Below are positions 44,211 to 53,214 of a stretch of 64,000 nucleotides of DNA, in pieces. Under the pieces are notes generated by a model. That model made no database searches, was not told the DNA's origin, and saw nothing but the letters and a program-made list of their open reading frames with translations. The translations under genes were made by a program, and so were the position numbers. How positions within the stretch are numbered: the first letter of the stretch is position 1; each line of letters begins with the position of its first letter. Origin of the DNA: Pedobacter nototheniae. Lineage in GTDB: Bacteria > Bacteroidota > Bacteroidia > Sphingobacteriales > Sphingobacteriaceae. Location: contig NZ_RQRS01000007.1 of NCBI RefSeq assembly GCF_004335085.1, positions 1 to 64,000 on the forward strand, given 5' to 3'.

Positions 44211-44894
44211 ATGAGATTATTAAATACTATTTTTTTATTACTGTTTATTGCCCTTAACGTTAATGCTCAAAGATTGTCCGGTACATACGTATATCAATCG
44301 AAAAGCGATACTATAAAACTATCCTTCTGGGGTAATCGGTTTAACCAAGTAATTACAGGAACTATGGGGCAAACTACAGGAAGCGGAACATATAGTTATG
44401 AGAGCGGGAATTTATCGTTATTTTTTGGTGAAAGTGATGAACCAGATAGCTTGGCATATAAACTGATTTTAGACAAAACTAAAGATTCGAATATTGTGCA
44501 TCTTAAGGTGAATATTTATGATGGAAGTGACAACAATAAACCTTTAAAAGGTGCAACTTGTATTCTAACAAATATAGCAGGGAATACAGTTTTAGCAAAT
44601 TTTGCAGGCAATGATGGACACTCTGATATGATTATCTATGACACTAAACTTTTTAAATCAATCAAAATAACAGCTCTAGGATATCAAAGTGTGACGATCC
44701 CACTGTTTAAAATTAAAGGGAACATAGCAACAATAGATGTCACTTTAAGGGAAGTTCAGCAAATGGATAGAAAAATTAATCATGTGACTACTTTTAAATT
44801 GGCGCCTGAAGTTAACAACAAAGGATTTATATTAACTTCAAAAACCGGCGAGAGATTACCGTTTAAATGGATTTACACTCCGATGATTGAGTAA
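44211..44894 (+). CDS. Secreted protein with carboxypeptidase-regulatory-like domain
   Basis: A 227-residue exported protein. It has a signal peptide ending NVNAQ, an N-terminal small beta domain (LSGTYVYQSKSDTIKLSFWG), and a CarboxypepD_reg-like beta-sandwich (NKPLKGATCILTN, FKSIKITALGYQSVTIPL, IATIDVTLREV). The start at MRLLNTIF gives a proper signal peptide; the frame upstream overlaps the lipoprotein gene. It is likely a partner or ligand-binding companion of the HExxH protein. Function unknown. Confidence 0.72.
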   Translation: MRLLNTIFLLLFIALNVNAQRLSGTYVYQSKSDTIKLSFWGNRFNQVITGTMGQTTGSGTYSYESGNLSLFFGESDEPDSLAYKLILDKTKDSNIVHLKVNIYDGSDNNKPLKGATCILTNIAGNTVLANFAGNDGHSDMIIYDTKLFKSIKITALGYQSVTIPLFKIKGNIATIDVTLREVQQMDRKINHVTTFKLAPEVNNKGFILTSKTGERLPFKWIYTPMIE

Positions 44895-45080
44895 TTTTTC
44901 ATTAACAATAGTTTACTCGTAATGTTAAAAGCGTTATTTGGCTTTAATGTTAGGAAAGTTATTAGCGAGATAAAAAATTGAGTTCTAATTTTAAAGGCTT
45001 TTGTGCTTTTTTATGAATCTAGTGTTTAATCATTTCTAATGACTGTCTTATTTGGGATGTATTTTTTCATAAAGCTTTTT

Positions 45081-45818
45081 TTATTGATCAAACTCTATAC
45101 CCGATATTTGTTTATACTCTGTGCTGGTAGCTCCAAACACTGCTTTAACATACTTTTTTGTGCCCATAGCCAAAGCTGTCATACCAGTAACTTTTACATA
45201 CATTTCTAAATCACGGTTGGCACGGGCATTATATAAATTTACAGCTTCATTTGCAGTAGCCTGATGTGTGGCTTTTAGTCGGCTAAGTTTATCTTCCAAA
45301 TTGGCAATACTTAAATCGGTTTCGTTTGGAGTGTAGGTTGATACAGTTTTTAAAAGGTGTATTAATTTATCAAAGGTTTCAATCAGGTTATCCTCACTTT
45401 GTTGTGATACCGATATTTGTTTTACTTCTACACCTTTAGCGCTTAAAGCCTCAATTGTGGCCATACTTAGTTTTGTACTTGCTCTTTTACCCCGCATTTT
45501 ACGGATCAGACTTGCGGCTTCGTCCATAATAGATACCGGAAGGTCTAAAATACCAAGCAAGTTTACTACACGTGTACTTAGTTTTTTTAAGGGTTTTAAT
45601 TCTTCGTCTTTAGCGGCAAGGGTAACATTGTAAACCGCATGGGCTCGATTTACTAAATCTAAAGCATTTCTTACGTTTGTGGCTTTATCTTTTAAGCTAC
45701 TAAGGCTTAAACTTACTACTGGTGGTGCATGGCTTTTGCCGTATGAAATTACATAACGAATAATTTCATTGAAATTGGCGAGGTTCCTTGCATGACCTGT
45801 TTCATAATTTTTAGGCAT
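45081..45818 (-). CDS. Helical hypothetical protein (245 aa)
   Basis: A 245-residue soluble, mostly alpha-helical protein with Lys/Asp/Leu heptad-like stretches (VRNALDLVNRAHAVYNVTLA, IANLEDKLSRLKATHQATAN) and a conserved-looking C-terminus KKYVKAVFGATSTEYKQISG. No signal peptide or membrane segment. The shape (two helical halves) suggests a structural or scaffold role. I recall multiple-copy relatives in Pedobacter-type genomes but know no function. A 10-bp palindrome lies 45 bp upstream. Confidence 0.6.
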   Translation of the reverse strand: MPKNYETGHARNLANFNEIIRYVISYGKSHAPPVVSLSLSSLKDKATNVRNALDLVNRAHAVYNVTLAAKDEELKPLKKLSTRVVNLLGILDLPVSIMDEAASLIRKMRGKRASTKLSMATIEALSAKGVEVKQISVSQQSEDNLIETFDKLIHLLKTVSTYTPNETDLSIANLEDKLSRLKATHQATANEAVNLYNARANRDLEMYVKVTGMTALAMGTKKYVKAVFGATSTEYKQISGIEFDQ

Positions 45819-45862
45819 ACATTTTAATGGTTTAGATTTAGTTTATTGGTTCCTAAAATTAG

Positions 45863-45889
45863 AATTAATCCGCACTCAACGGATTAATT
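45863..45889. promoter_or_regulatory. Perfect 10-bp palindrome upstream of the 245-aa gene
   Basis: AATTAATCCG/CGGATTAATT with a 7-nt spacer lies 45 bp before the start of the 245-residue gene; a plausible operator or attenuator hairpin. Confidence 0.45.
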
Positions 45890-45950
45890 TGTCAGATTTA
45901 GTTACAGATATAAATGGGTTCCTTGATTTTAAAATCCAGCTTTATCAATG

Positions 45951-45985
45951 GTTCGAGATGCGCTGAAAAAGCTAACATCTCGAAC
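45951..45985. other. 10-bp stem-loop between the HTH gene and the 245-aa gene
   Basis: GTTCGAGATG pairs exactly with CATCTCGAAC around a 15-nt loop, 70 bp after the HTH gene stop. It lacks a U-run, so it is a structured intergenic element and not a clear terminator. Confidence 0.45.
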
Positions 45986-46055
45986 AGCTGGGACCATTAA
46001 AACAGATTCCCCTATTCTTCCAATTTTGTTGAGCGCCATTTAGTTTATTTGATAG

Positions 46056-46454
46056 TTACTTCCCTTTCAAAATTTCAACTTTTTCTTGTTCGCTTTTTAA
46101 TAAACGCTCATAAAGTTTTTTATTTTCATCTAAAGCTTCCATCAATTTATCAATGGGATTAAAAGTTGGATAGTAGTTTAAAGATGCTGAATTATCGTGA
46201 TAAGTATTTCCAATTATATTAAATACGGCTTCTTCGCTAAAGTTTTTGATTGAATCAACTGATAAGCCTAAAACCTTTGCTATCTTCTCTAAAACGTCAC
46301 TCTCAATGGTTTCGCTCTGCTCAAGTTTGCTTATAGTTTGCTGACTAACGCCTAACTCTATTGCAAGTACATCTTGTTTCATTCCTCTAAGCTCGCGTAT
46401 GCGAGTAATTTTGCGGCCCAAATGTGGTTTAATAGTTTTTAGTGCATTTTCCAT
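46056..46454 (-). CDS. XRE-family HTH regulator with C-terminal coiled coil
   Basis: A 132-residue regulator. Residues 14-70 form an XRE/Cro helix-turn-helix (IRELRGMKQDVLAIELGVSQ, TISKLEQSE). A linker and then a C-terminal coiled coil (LMEALDENKKLYERLLKSEQ) follow, likely for dimerisation. This domain pairing is common in Bacteroidota. Transcribed toward the 245-residue gene 238 bp downstream, so it may control that gene or itself. Confidence 0.85.
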   Translation of the reverse strand: MENALKTIKPHLGRKITRIRELRGMKQDVLAIELGVSQQTISKLEQSETIESDVLEKIAKVLGLSVDSIKNFSEEAVFNIIGNTYHDNSASLNYYPTFNPIDKLMEALDENKKLYERLLKSEQEKVEILKGK

Positions 46455-46541
46455 AGTTCAAATATATTTAAATTATTGGTAGCCTAAAGTGCTGAACTAC
46501 TCGTTGTTAATAATGGCATGTGCATTATGAAAAAAAAACCT

Positions 46542-46549
46542 CATATTTG
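46542..46549 (+). promoter_or_regulatory. Candidate -7 element of rnpB
   Basis: CATATTTG matches TAnnTTTG at 7 of 8 positions and ends 5 nt before the mature RNase P RNA 5' end. Confidence 0.4.
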
Positions 46550-46553
46550 CGCA

Positions 46554-46928
46554 AAATGCAGGTTGTTCTATCGCTGTTTCGAGTAAAATCGAGAGAGAGG
46601 AAAGTCCGGGCAACGCAGGGCATCTCGCTTTCTAACAGAAAGGAATTTAGGATTGAAAACCTGAATTACGGAAAGTGCAACAGAGAGTATACCGCCACGA
46701 TTTATCGGGGTAAGGGTGAAAACGTGTGGTAAGAGCGCACGACGTTTGCAGGCGACTGTAGATGATTGTAAACCCCGGGAGTTGAAAGACCAAATAGGCT
46801 AACGCATGTAGGGCTGCCCGTCCGATGTTAGTGGGTAGGTCGTTAGAGATAAACGGCAACGTTTATAGTGGATTAATGATAGAAGCCCATTTATTGGGAA
46901 ACAGAACCCGGCTTATAGACCTGCATTT
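46554..46928 (+). ncRNA. rnpB: RNase P RNA (class A)
   Basis: The catalytic RNA that trims tRNA 5' leaders. The P1 helix pairs AAATGCAGGT-type sequence at the 5' end with ACCTGCATTT at the 3' end. The conserved P4 strands GAGAGGAAAGTCCGGGC near the start and ACAGAACCCGGCTTATAGAC near the end are intact. A CGGTAAGGGTGAAAA-like P10/P11 region and GCAGGCGACTGT also match. Length about 375 nt is normal. Any ORF inside is an artefact. Confidence 0.95.
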
Positions 46929-47070
46929 TTTTCCTCCCCTTTAATTATTTGAAAACGGTTAAAACTTTTAAAACTTTTCTCCGTTAATAGCTTAACTTAT
47001 TGTATAAAAAACTATACATTAATTAAAAAATAATATATTCGCATTTCAAAATAGAATAAACAAACCCCAA

Positions 47071-48474
47071 ATGGCAAAACTGCTTATAATTGATGATGAA
47101 CGTGCAATAAGAAGTACATTAAGAGAGATTTTAGAGTACGAAAATTACGACGTTGAAGACATTGATAATGGTATTGATGGATTGGAAATGATCAAAAAAG
47201 AGAATTTCGATCTTGTACTATGTGATATCAAGATGAATAAAATGGATGGTATGGAAGTGCTTGAACAAGCATTAATCATTAAGCCGGATTTACCATTTAT
47301 CATGATATCTGGACATGGAACTGTTGAAACCGCCATAGAAGCCAGTAAAAAAGGAGCTTTTGATTTTATATCTAAACCACCAGATTTAAACCGTTTATTA
47401 ATTACGGTTAGAAATGCGCTTGATCGTGGAACATTAGTTACCGAAACGAAGGTTTTAAAACGCAAGGCAAGTAAAACCCGTGAAATTTTAGGAACATCAG
47501 AAAGTATTTCAAAAATTAAGGAAACGATAGAGCGTGTTGCTCCTACCGAGGCTCGTGTATTAATTACTGGTGCAAATGGTAGTGGTAAAGAATTGGTTGC
47601 ACGTTGGTTGCATGAAAAATCAAACCGTGCAGATAGCCCTTTAATTGAAGTAAACTGTGCGGCTATTCCTTCTGAATTAATTGAAAGTGAATTATTTGGA
47701 CATGAGAAAGGTTCATTTACATCAGCTGTTAAGCAAAGGATTGGTAAATTTGAATTAGCTAACGGCGGTACCTTATTTTTGGATGAAATTGGGGATATGA
47801 GCCTTTCTGCACAGGCTAAGGTGTTACGTGCTTTGCAAGAGCATAAAATATCTAGAGTTGGTGGAGAAAAGGAAATAGAAGTAAATGTTCGTGTTTTAGC
47901 GGCTACCAATAAAGATCTTTTAAAAGAGATTGAAGATGGTAATTTCCGTATGGATTTGTACCACCGCTTAAATGTTATTAATATCCATGTGCCACACTTA
48001 ACGGAGCGTACGGATGATATTCCGGTAATTGCACAAAACTTTTTAGAAAGCATTTGTAGTGATTATGGTATGCCTGTTAAAAAGATAAATGATGGCGGTA
48101 TGGCTGCTTTACAATCTTTACCGTGGACGGGTAATGTGCGTGAACTTCACAATATGATTGAGCGTTTAATTATTTTAAGTGATAAGGTAATTACTGAAAA
48201 TGATGTTAGGGCATTTGCTAATCCAGGTGGCGGTACCAATATTGGTGCGGCAACTAGTGCTCAAATTGCTGGTTCTGGTGGCTCTAGCCTGGCCTCTACT
48301 TTTGATAGCTTTAATAACTTTCAGGATTATAAAGACCATGCAGAACGTGAGTTTATAAAATTTAAACTGGAAAAAAATAGCTGGAATGTTTCTAAAACTG
48401 CTGATGAAATTGATATTCAACGCAGTCACTTATACAGTAAAATAGAAAAATTTGGTTTGAAAAGAGCTGAATAA
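47071..48474 (+). CDS. NtrC-family sigma-54-dependent response regulator
   Basis: A 467-residue enhancer-binding regulator. It has a receiver domain (phospho-acceptor Asp52 in CDIKMNKMDG) and a sigma-54 AAA+ domain (Walker A GANGSGKE 167-174, Walker B LFLDEIGD 235-242, NVRELHNMIERL near 350-365). A Fis-type HTH lies at the C-terminus (WNVSKTADEIDIQRSHLYSKI). The sigma-54 contact loop is GSFTSA (214-219), not the usual GAFTGA. No kinase is adjacent. It is monocistronic with a strong terminator, preceded by rnpB and an AT-rich leader. Confidence 0.92.
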   Translation: MAKLLIIDDERAIRSTLREILEYENYDVEDIDNGIDGLEMIKKENFDLVLCDIKMNKMDGMEVLEQALIIKPDLPFIMISGHGTVETAIEASKKGAFDFISKPPDLNRLLITVRNALDRGTLVTETKVLKRKASKTREILGTSESISKIKETIERVAPTEARVLITGANGSGKELVARWLHEKSNRADSPLIEVNCAAIPSELIESELFGHEKGSFTSAVKQRIGKFELANGGTLFLDEIGDMSLSAQAKVLRALQEHKISRVGGEKEIEVNVRVLAATNKDLLKEIEDGNFRMDLYHRLNVINIHVPHLTERTDDIPVIAQNFLESICSDYGMPVKKINDGGMAALQSLPWTGNVRELHNMIERLIILSDKVITENDVRAFANPGGGTNIGAATSAQIAGSGGSSLASTFDSFNNFQDYKDHAEREFIKFKLEKNSWNVSKTADEIDIQRSHLYSKIEKFGLKRAE

Positions 48475-48493
48475 AATAAACTAATAACAATAA

Positions 48494-48531
48494 AAAAAGG
48501 TTGGAACATTATAAAATATTCCAACCTTTTT
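48494..48531. terminator. Bidirectional terminator between regulator and ClC gene
   Basis: AAAAAGGTTGGAA pairs with TTCCAACCTTTTT (13 bp); A and T flanks allow use by both convergent genes. Confidence 0.88.
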
Positions 48532-48549
48532 GTTTTAAAGTAATTCTAA

Positions 48550-50340
48550 TTACCCCATATAATCGTTCTGTCTCATTAATAAAGCACGATATTTATTAAA
48601 GATTGCCGTTTTAGATACAAACCCTTTGTAACGGTTAAGCTCATCTACCACGGGTAAAAGCCAAACATTATCTTGCTCCATCTTTTGTAATACAATTTTA
48701 AGGTCATCATTTTCTTTAATGGTGTTTGGTGCTGCCTGAACAAGATGGTTTGCGGTTAGTTCATTTTTTTCAGGGTTGTTCATCATTTCTTTAAATAACT
48801 CTTCAACATAAACTAAGCCCTTAAAATCATCAGCTTCATCTACAACAACACAAATATTTCTTTTTGATTGTAAAATATCAGCCATCCTATCAGAAAATTT
48901 ATCCTTTACATTTAACTTTACATAGTCCTTTTCGATCAAATACCTGAGCTTCATTTGATTTAAAACTGTTGTATCCTTGTCTTCGTACGATAAAAGTTCG
49001 CCTTTATCAGCCAGTGCTTTAGTATAAATAGAGTGTTTTTGTGAACTGCGGTTTATTGCATAAGAAATTGCTGAAGTAATCATTAATGGAACCATCAGAA
49101 TGTAGCCTCCTGTAATTTCGGCTATTAAAAATATTCCGGTTAAGGGTGCATGCATAATAGCGCTTAAAGCGGCAGCCATACCTGCAACAATAAAATTAGA
49201 AACATTTAAATGTGCAATACCCGAGAGATTAACGGCGTAGGCGAATACAAAACCTATTAGTCCCCCCATAATTAAACTGGGCGCAAAAGTACCACCATTA
49301 CCACCTGCACCTAGCGTAACCAATGTTGCTATAGATTTCATAAATACAGTTACTACTGTAAAAAGAATTACCAAGGCAGGGATATTATTGTATTCAGAAA
49401 ATATACTATTGTTTATAACCGCAAGATAATCGCCACGCAATAAGCTTTTAATGGTAATATATCCTTCACCATAAAGTGTAGGAAATAGAAAAACCATTGC
49501 GCCTAGCATCAAACCACCTACTATAACTTTGGTATAAGGATGTTTTATTTTATAAAAAAAGCCTTTAATTGCGTAGTTAACTTTAGTGAAATAAATGGAG
49601 AATAAACCAATAACGCCAGCTAATAAAACATAATAAAATAGAGCATTCATTTGCCAGCCTTCTGTTACTAAGAAGAATAATTGCTGTGTATAAAATACTC
49701 TTGCTACAACGGCTGCGGTTGCTGCTGATAATAGCAATGGTATAAATGCTGGGATAGTAAATTCGGGAAGTAAAATTTCAATGGCAAATACAATTCCTGC
49801 AATGGGGCTATTAAATGCGCCGGCTATCCCTGCGGCTGCACCGCAAGCTACAAGCATAGTGATTTCACGATAAGATAAACCTAAAAACCTACCGAGGTTG
49901 GATCCTATAGCCGAACCACTGGTTACAATGGGTGCTTCTAACCCTGTTGAGCCACCAAAACCTACTGTAATTGCTGCAGTAATGATTTGAGAATAAATAT
50001 TATGTGGCTCTATTCTACTGGACTTTTTAGAAATGGCATATAAAAGAGGTGTTAAACCTGTTTCAAATTTACTTTTTCGGATAAAATACTTCACATAAAG
50101 CACCGTAAAAAGTATACCAATTAACGGAAATAGTAAATACAAATAATATTTATACTTCCATTGCCAATCAGACTGAAGAAATTCTTCGATATGATGTGTA
50201 AGTGATTTTAAGGCAGCAGCAGCCAAGCCTGCTAATACACCAACAATAACGGCTAGGATGATAAGAAAATTACGATTTGATATTTTAGATTTTCGGTACT
50301 GGTTTAAGCTATCTAGGTAATTTACAAATCGAATATACAT
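48550..50340 (-). CDS. ClC-family chloride channel/antiporter with CBS domains
   Basis: A 596-residue membrane protein. The transmembrane core (about 25-430) has the ClC selectivity-region motifs GFGGSTGLEAPIV (replacing GKEGP; a Glu is retained), AGIAGAFNSPIAGIVFAIEI and GAGGNGGTFAPSLIMGG. The cytoplasmic tail (about 450-590) contains two CBS domains that bind adenine nucleotides. It moves Cl- and probably H+. Bacteroidota members commonly have this form. Monocistronic. Confidence 0.92.
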   Translation of the reverse strand: MYIRFVNYLDSLNQYRKSKISNRNFLIILAVIVGVLAGLAAAALKSLTHHIEEFLQSDWQWKYKYYLYLLFPLIGILFTVLYVKYFIRKSKFETGLTPLLYAISKKSSRIEPHNIYSQIITAAITVGFGGSTGLEAPIVTSGSAIGSNLGRFLGLSYREITMLVACGAAAGIAGAFNSPIAGIVFAIEILLPEFTIPAFIPLLLSAATAAVVARVFYTQQLFFLVTEGWQMNALFYYVLLAGVIGLFSIYFTKVNYAIKGFFYKIKHPYTKVIVGGLMLGAMVFLFPTLYGEGYITIKSLLRGDYLAVINNSIFSEYNNIPALVILFTVVTVFMKSIATLVTLGAGGNGGTFAPSLIMGGLIGFVFAYAVNLSGIAHLNVSNFIVAGMAAALSAIMHAPLTGIFLIAEITGGYILMVPLMITSAISYAINRSSQKHSIYTKALADKGELLSYEDKDTTVLNQMKLRYLIEKDYVKLNVKDKFSDRMADILQSKRNICVVVDEADDFKGLVYVEELFKEMMNNPEKNELTANHLVQAAPNTIKENDDLKIVLQKMEQDNVWLLPVVDELNRYKGFVSKTAIFNKYRALLMRQNDYMG

Positions 50341-50415
50341 TTCTTAGGAGTTTATCAGGAGCGATAATCCAAAAGTAAGAAAAACATAGATGCAAGACAA
50401 TTTTTATGTCGTTAA

Positions 50416-51138
50416 CTACGCATCAAATTTATCTAAAAGTTTTATTAAGGTTGCAAAATCTTTAGGGTAAGGTGCATCAATTACAATATCCTGATTGTTA
50501 AGTCCTTTAAACACTAAATGTTTAGCATGCAAGGCAAAGCGTTTCATAATAGGTTGCTCCTCCTCACCTTTGGTTAATTTGAAGCCTCTTTTAATAGAAG
50601 ATAAAAATACGGGTTTTCCACGATACATGTCATCACCTACAATAGCAGCTTTTTGTGTGGCGAGGTGAATCCTGATTTGGTGCATTCTACCTGTTATTGG
50701 CTTACACTCTACCAAAGTATAATGCTTATAATATTTTAAGGAATTGAAATAGGTTTCGGCTCTTTTTCCGTCAGTTCTATCAATGGTTACGTTTTTGTTA
50801 CCTGCATTTAAAATGGGTAAATCAACCAATAAATCATCAAATATTACGTGCCCATCAACCACGGCATGGTAAGTTTTATTTACTTTACGTCTTTCAAACT
50901 GCATAGATGCATGACGATAGGCTTCAGGGTTTTTAGCAATAATTAATGCTCCAGAAGTTTCTTTATCCAATCTATGGCAAACCTGCGCATCATCACTATA
51001 TTGTTTAGCTAAACGCAAAAGGTTAATTTCACCTGCTGCGCCTCTTTCATCCAATGATGCAAGAAATGGTGGTTTATTTACAACAATAAAATCGTTGTCT
51101 TCGAACAGAATAAGGTCTTTAAAACTTGGAAACTTCAA
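50416..51138 (-). CDS. RluA-family pseudouridine synthase
   Basis: A 240-residue enzyme isomerising uridine to pseudouridine in rRNA or tRNA. The catalytic Asp lies in CHRLDKETSGALIIAKN, the RluA-family signature. The following ITGRMHQIRIHL and YRGKP blocks are also typical. No S4 domain is present, so it is closest to the short RluA/TruC type. RNA target is not predictable. Confidence 0.9.
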   Translation of the reverse strand: MKFPSFKDLILFEDNDFIVVNKPPFLASLDERGAAGEINLLRLAKQYSDDAQVCHRLDKETSGALIIAKNPEAYRHASMQFERRKVNKTYHAVVDGHVIFDDLLVDLPILNAGNKNVTIDRTDGKRAETYFNSLKYYKHYTLVECKPITGRMHQIRIHLATQKAAIVGDDMYRGKPVFLSSIKRGFKLTKGEEEQPIMKRFALHAKHLVFKGLNNQDIVIDAPYPKDFATLIKLLDKFDA

Positions 51139-51260
51139 TATTTGATAATGCTAATGAATCGCAAAAATACAATTTAATTTCGGAGATGCCATTTAGAAGA
51201 AGTTATTATCTCAGGAAATGAAATTAAAAAGACCTTTTATGGGGTTACAAGGTATAAAAA

Positions 51261-51289
51261 AAACCGCAGGTTATAATTACCTGCGGTTT
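51261..51289 (-). terminator. Terminator of the PhoB-type regulator
   Basis: AAACCGCAGGT/ACCTGCGGTTT is an 11-bp stem; on the minus strand a T-run (from the A-run before 51261) follows it. Confidence 0.88.
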
Positions 51290-51305
51290 TTATCATTTTA
51301 TTTTT

Positions 51306-51995
51306 TTAAGAAAGTTCGAACTTATATCCTACACCTTTAACGGTTGATACATAAGTTTCGCCTAGTTTTTCTCTCAATTTACGAATGTGTACATCAATAG
51401 TACGGTTGGTTACCACTACAGAATCTTCCCAAATGTTTTTAAGAATAGATTCTCTTGTATAAACTTTACCGGGCTTTGATGCTAATAAGTACAACAGCTC
51501 AAATTCTTTTTTGGCGAGTACAACTTTGTTTCCACCTTGAAAAACTAAATAAGCTTCTCTATCGATTACTAAATCGCCAATTTCTAATTTATTCTCAGAT
51601 ACTTCTTCTGAGCTGATGTTTCTTCTTAAAATTGCATTTATACGGCTTACCAAAGCTCTAGGCTTAATTGGTTTGGCAATATAATCATCTGCACCAACAT
51701 TAAAACCTGCAATTTCTGAATATTCTTCGCTCCTAGCGGTTAAAAACACCATAAAGGTATTCTTAAATTCAGGTATTGCACGCATTAAACGGCAGGCTTC
51801 TATCCCATCCATTTTAGGCATCATAATATCTAAAATGATAAGGTCGGGGTGTACTTTTTTCGCAATTGTAATGCCTTCCTGGCCATTTGAAGCTAGGAAA
51901 ACTTGGTATCCTTCTTTTTTTAAATTGTATTCAATCAATTCCAGAATATCTGGTTCATCATCAACAATTAATATTTTCTGACCTGCGTTATTCAT
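51306..51995 (-). CDS. OmpR/PhoB-family response regulator
   Basis: A 229-residue two-component regulator. Receiver domain (VDDEPD; phospho-acceptor Asp56 in ILDIMMPKMDG; Lys in YIAKPIKP) and a winged-helix DNA-binding domain (KKEFELLYLLASKPGKVYTR, RTIDVHIRKLREKLG, TVKGVGYKF). No kinase gene is adjacent. PhoB-like residues suggest a phosphate or envelope response, but this is not decisive. Confidence 0.92.
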   Translation of the reverse strand: MNNAGQKILIVDDEPDILELIEYNLKKEGYQVFLASNGQEGITIAKKVHPDLIILDIMMPKMDGIEACRLMRAIPEFKNTFMVFLTARSEEYSEIAGFNVGADDYIAKPIKPRALVSRINAILRRNISSEEVSENKLEIGDLVIDREAYLVFQGGNKVVLAKKEFELLYLLASKPGKVYTRESILKNIWEDSVVVTNRTIDVHIRKLREKLGETYVSTVKGVGYKFELS

Positions 51996-52099
51996 AAATT
52001 AAATATTTGTTACGAAAGTAGTGTCTCTGATGCAATATTTAGTTAACTAAAGGTTAAGAAATTGTTAATCGATAAAAATAGATTAACATTGAATTTCTT

Positions 52100-53212
52100 T
52101 TAAAGTAATGTTTTACTCAAAAAGGCATCCAATTCTTCTCCACGAAGGTTTTTTGCAACTATTTTACCATTAGGATCGATCAGGAAAGATGACGGAATGG
52201 CTTGTACTTGATATTTTTTAACTGTAGTACCGTTAAAATCCTTCAATTCGCTTACATGTTGCCATGCTAAACCATCAGCTTTAATGGCTCCTAACCATGC
52301 TGCTTTATCTGTATCTAATGAAATACCTAAAATATCAAAGTTTTTTGCTTTAAACTTATTGTATACTTTAACTACATTCGGGTTTTCCTGGCGGCAAGGC
52401 TGGCACCATGAAGCCCAAAAATCAAGCAATACATATTTACCTTTATAATCTGTTAAATTAACTGGTTTACCATCTGCTGTGTTCATGGTAAAAGTTGGTG
52501 CTGGCTGACCAACCTGAACAGTTTTAAGTAATTGCATTTGCTTCACAAAGGTATCTACGGTTGCATTTCCTTTGATCTGATCTTTAATTTCATCGCTAAA
52601 TTTTACCAATTCTGCCTCATAATCTTGAGGGCTTAAAGTATTCATGGCGTAAAAACTAGCAAGTGTACCTTTATTATCCGCGGCAAATTTTAAAACAGAA
52701 TTATTAAGTTGTTTGATGTATGATTCGTATTGAGGACGCATGGCATCTAAAATTGCGGCTCTGTTTTGTGGTTGGGCAGCAACTTTTGCATCAAAGTCTT
52801 TTTGAATTCCTTCTACTTGTTTGGCAAAATTATTTCTCAGGGCATTAAGTTCAGAGAGTTTATCAACTTCGTTTGCTCCAGAAATTTTATAAGCCAATGT
52901 TTTATCTGCTAAATCGGCTTCTAATTTAATGTTATCGCCATTTTTAGCGATCAGCATAAACTCATGATTACCAATTGAAACTCTGAAAAAATCAACAGAA
53001 GGTGTTTTACGAATAAACTTAAATTCGCCTTTTTCAGATAGGTTAGTAGAATCTATAGCAACCATATTGCTACTTTTCATTCCGAATAAAAATACTTTTT
53101 TCTCCGCTCCTGGATTTTGGAAAGTTCCATCTATTACAAAACTATCTTTTGGCTTACATGCTGCAAATGCAACGGCGATAAGCGCAATCAGGCTTAATTG
53201 TTTTAATTTCAT
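52100..53212 (-). CDS. TlpA-like thiol-disulfide reductase lipoprotein with DUF4369
   Basis: A 370-residue lipoprotein (FAACK lipobox, Cys19). The N-terminal DUF4369 beta domain (FVIDGTFQNPGAEKKVFLFG, about 24-110) is followed by a helical linker and a thioredoxin domain. The thioredoxin domain has CQPC in DFWASWCQPCRQENP (near residue 265) and a cis-Pro loop VQAIPSSFLIDPNG. It reduces or oxidises periplasmic thiols, perhaps in cytochrome c maturation. It begins 2 bp after gatB, so it is co-transcribed. This DUF4369-TlpA pairing is characteristic of Bacteroidota. Confidence 0.9.
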   Translation of the reverse strand: MKLKQLSLIALIAVAFAACKPKDSFVIDGTFQNPGAEKKVFLFGMKSSNMVAIDSTNLSEKGEFKFIRKTPSVDFFRVSIGNHEFMLIAKNGDNIKLEADLADKTLAYKISGANEVDKLSELNALRNNFAKQVEGIQKDFDAKVAAQPQNRAAILDAMRPQYESYIKQLNNSVLKFAADNKGTLASFYAMNTLSPQDYEAELVKFSDEIKDQIKGNATVDTFVKQMQLLKTVQVGQPAPTFTMNTADGKPVNLTDYKGKYVLLDFWASWCQPCRQENPNVVKVYNKFKAKNFDILGISLDTDKAAWLGAIKADGLAWQHVSELKDFNGTTVKKYQVQAIPSSFLIDPNGKIVAKNLRGEELDAFLSKTLL

Positions 53213-53214
53213 TA

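Noticed and set aside
46520..46732. Protein ORF of 70 aa
   Set aside because: It lies within the RNase P RNA.
47145..48053. Long antisense open frame inside the sigma-54 regulator gene
   Set aside because: Composition is a Ser/Ile-rich mirror of the real coding strand; no start context or homology.
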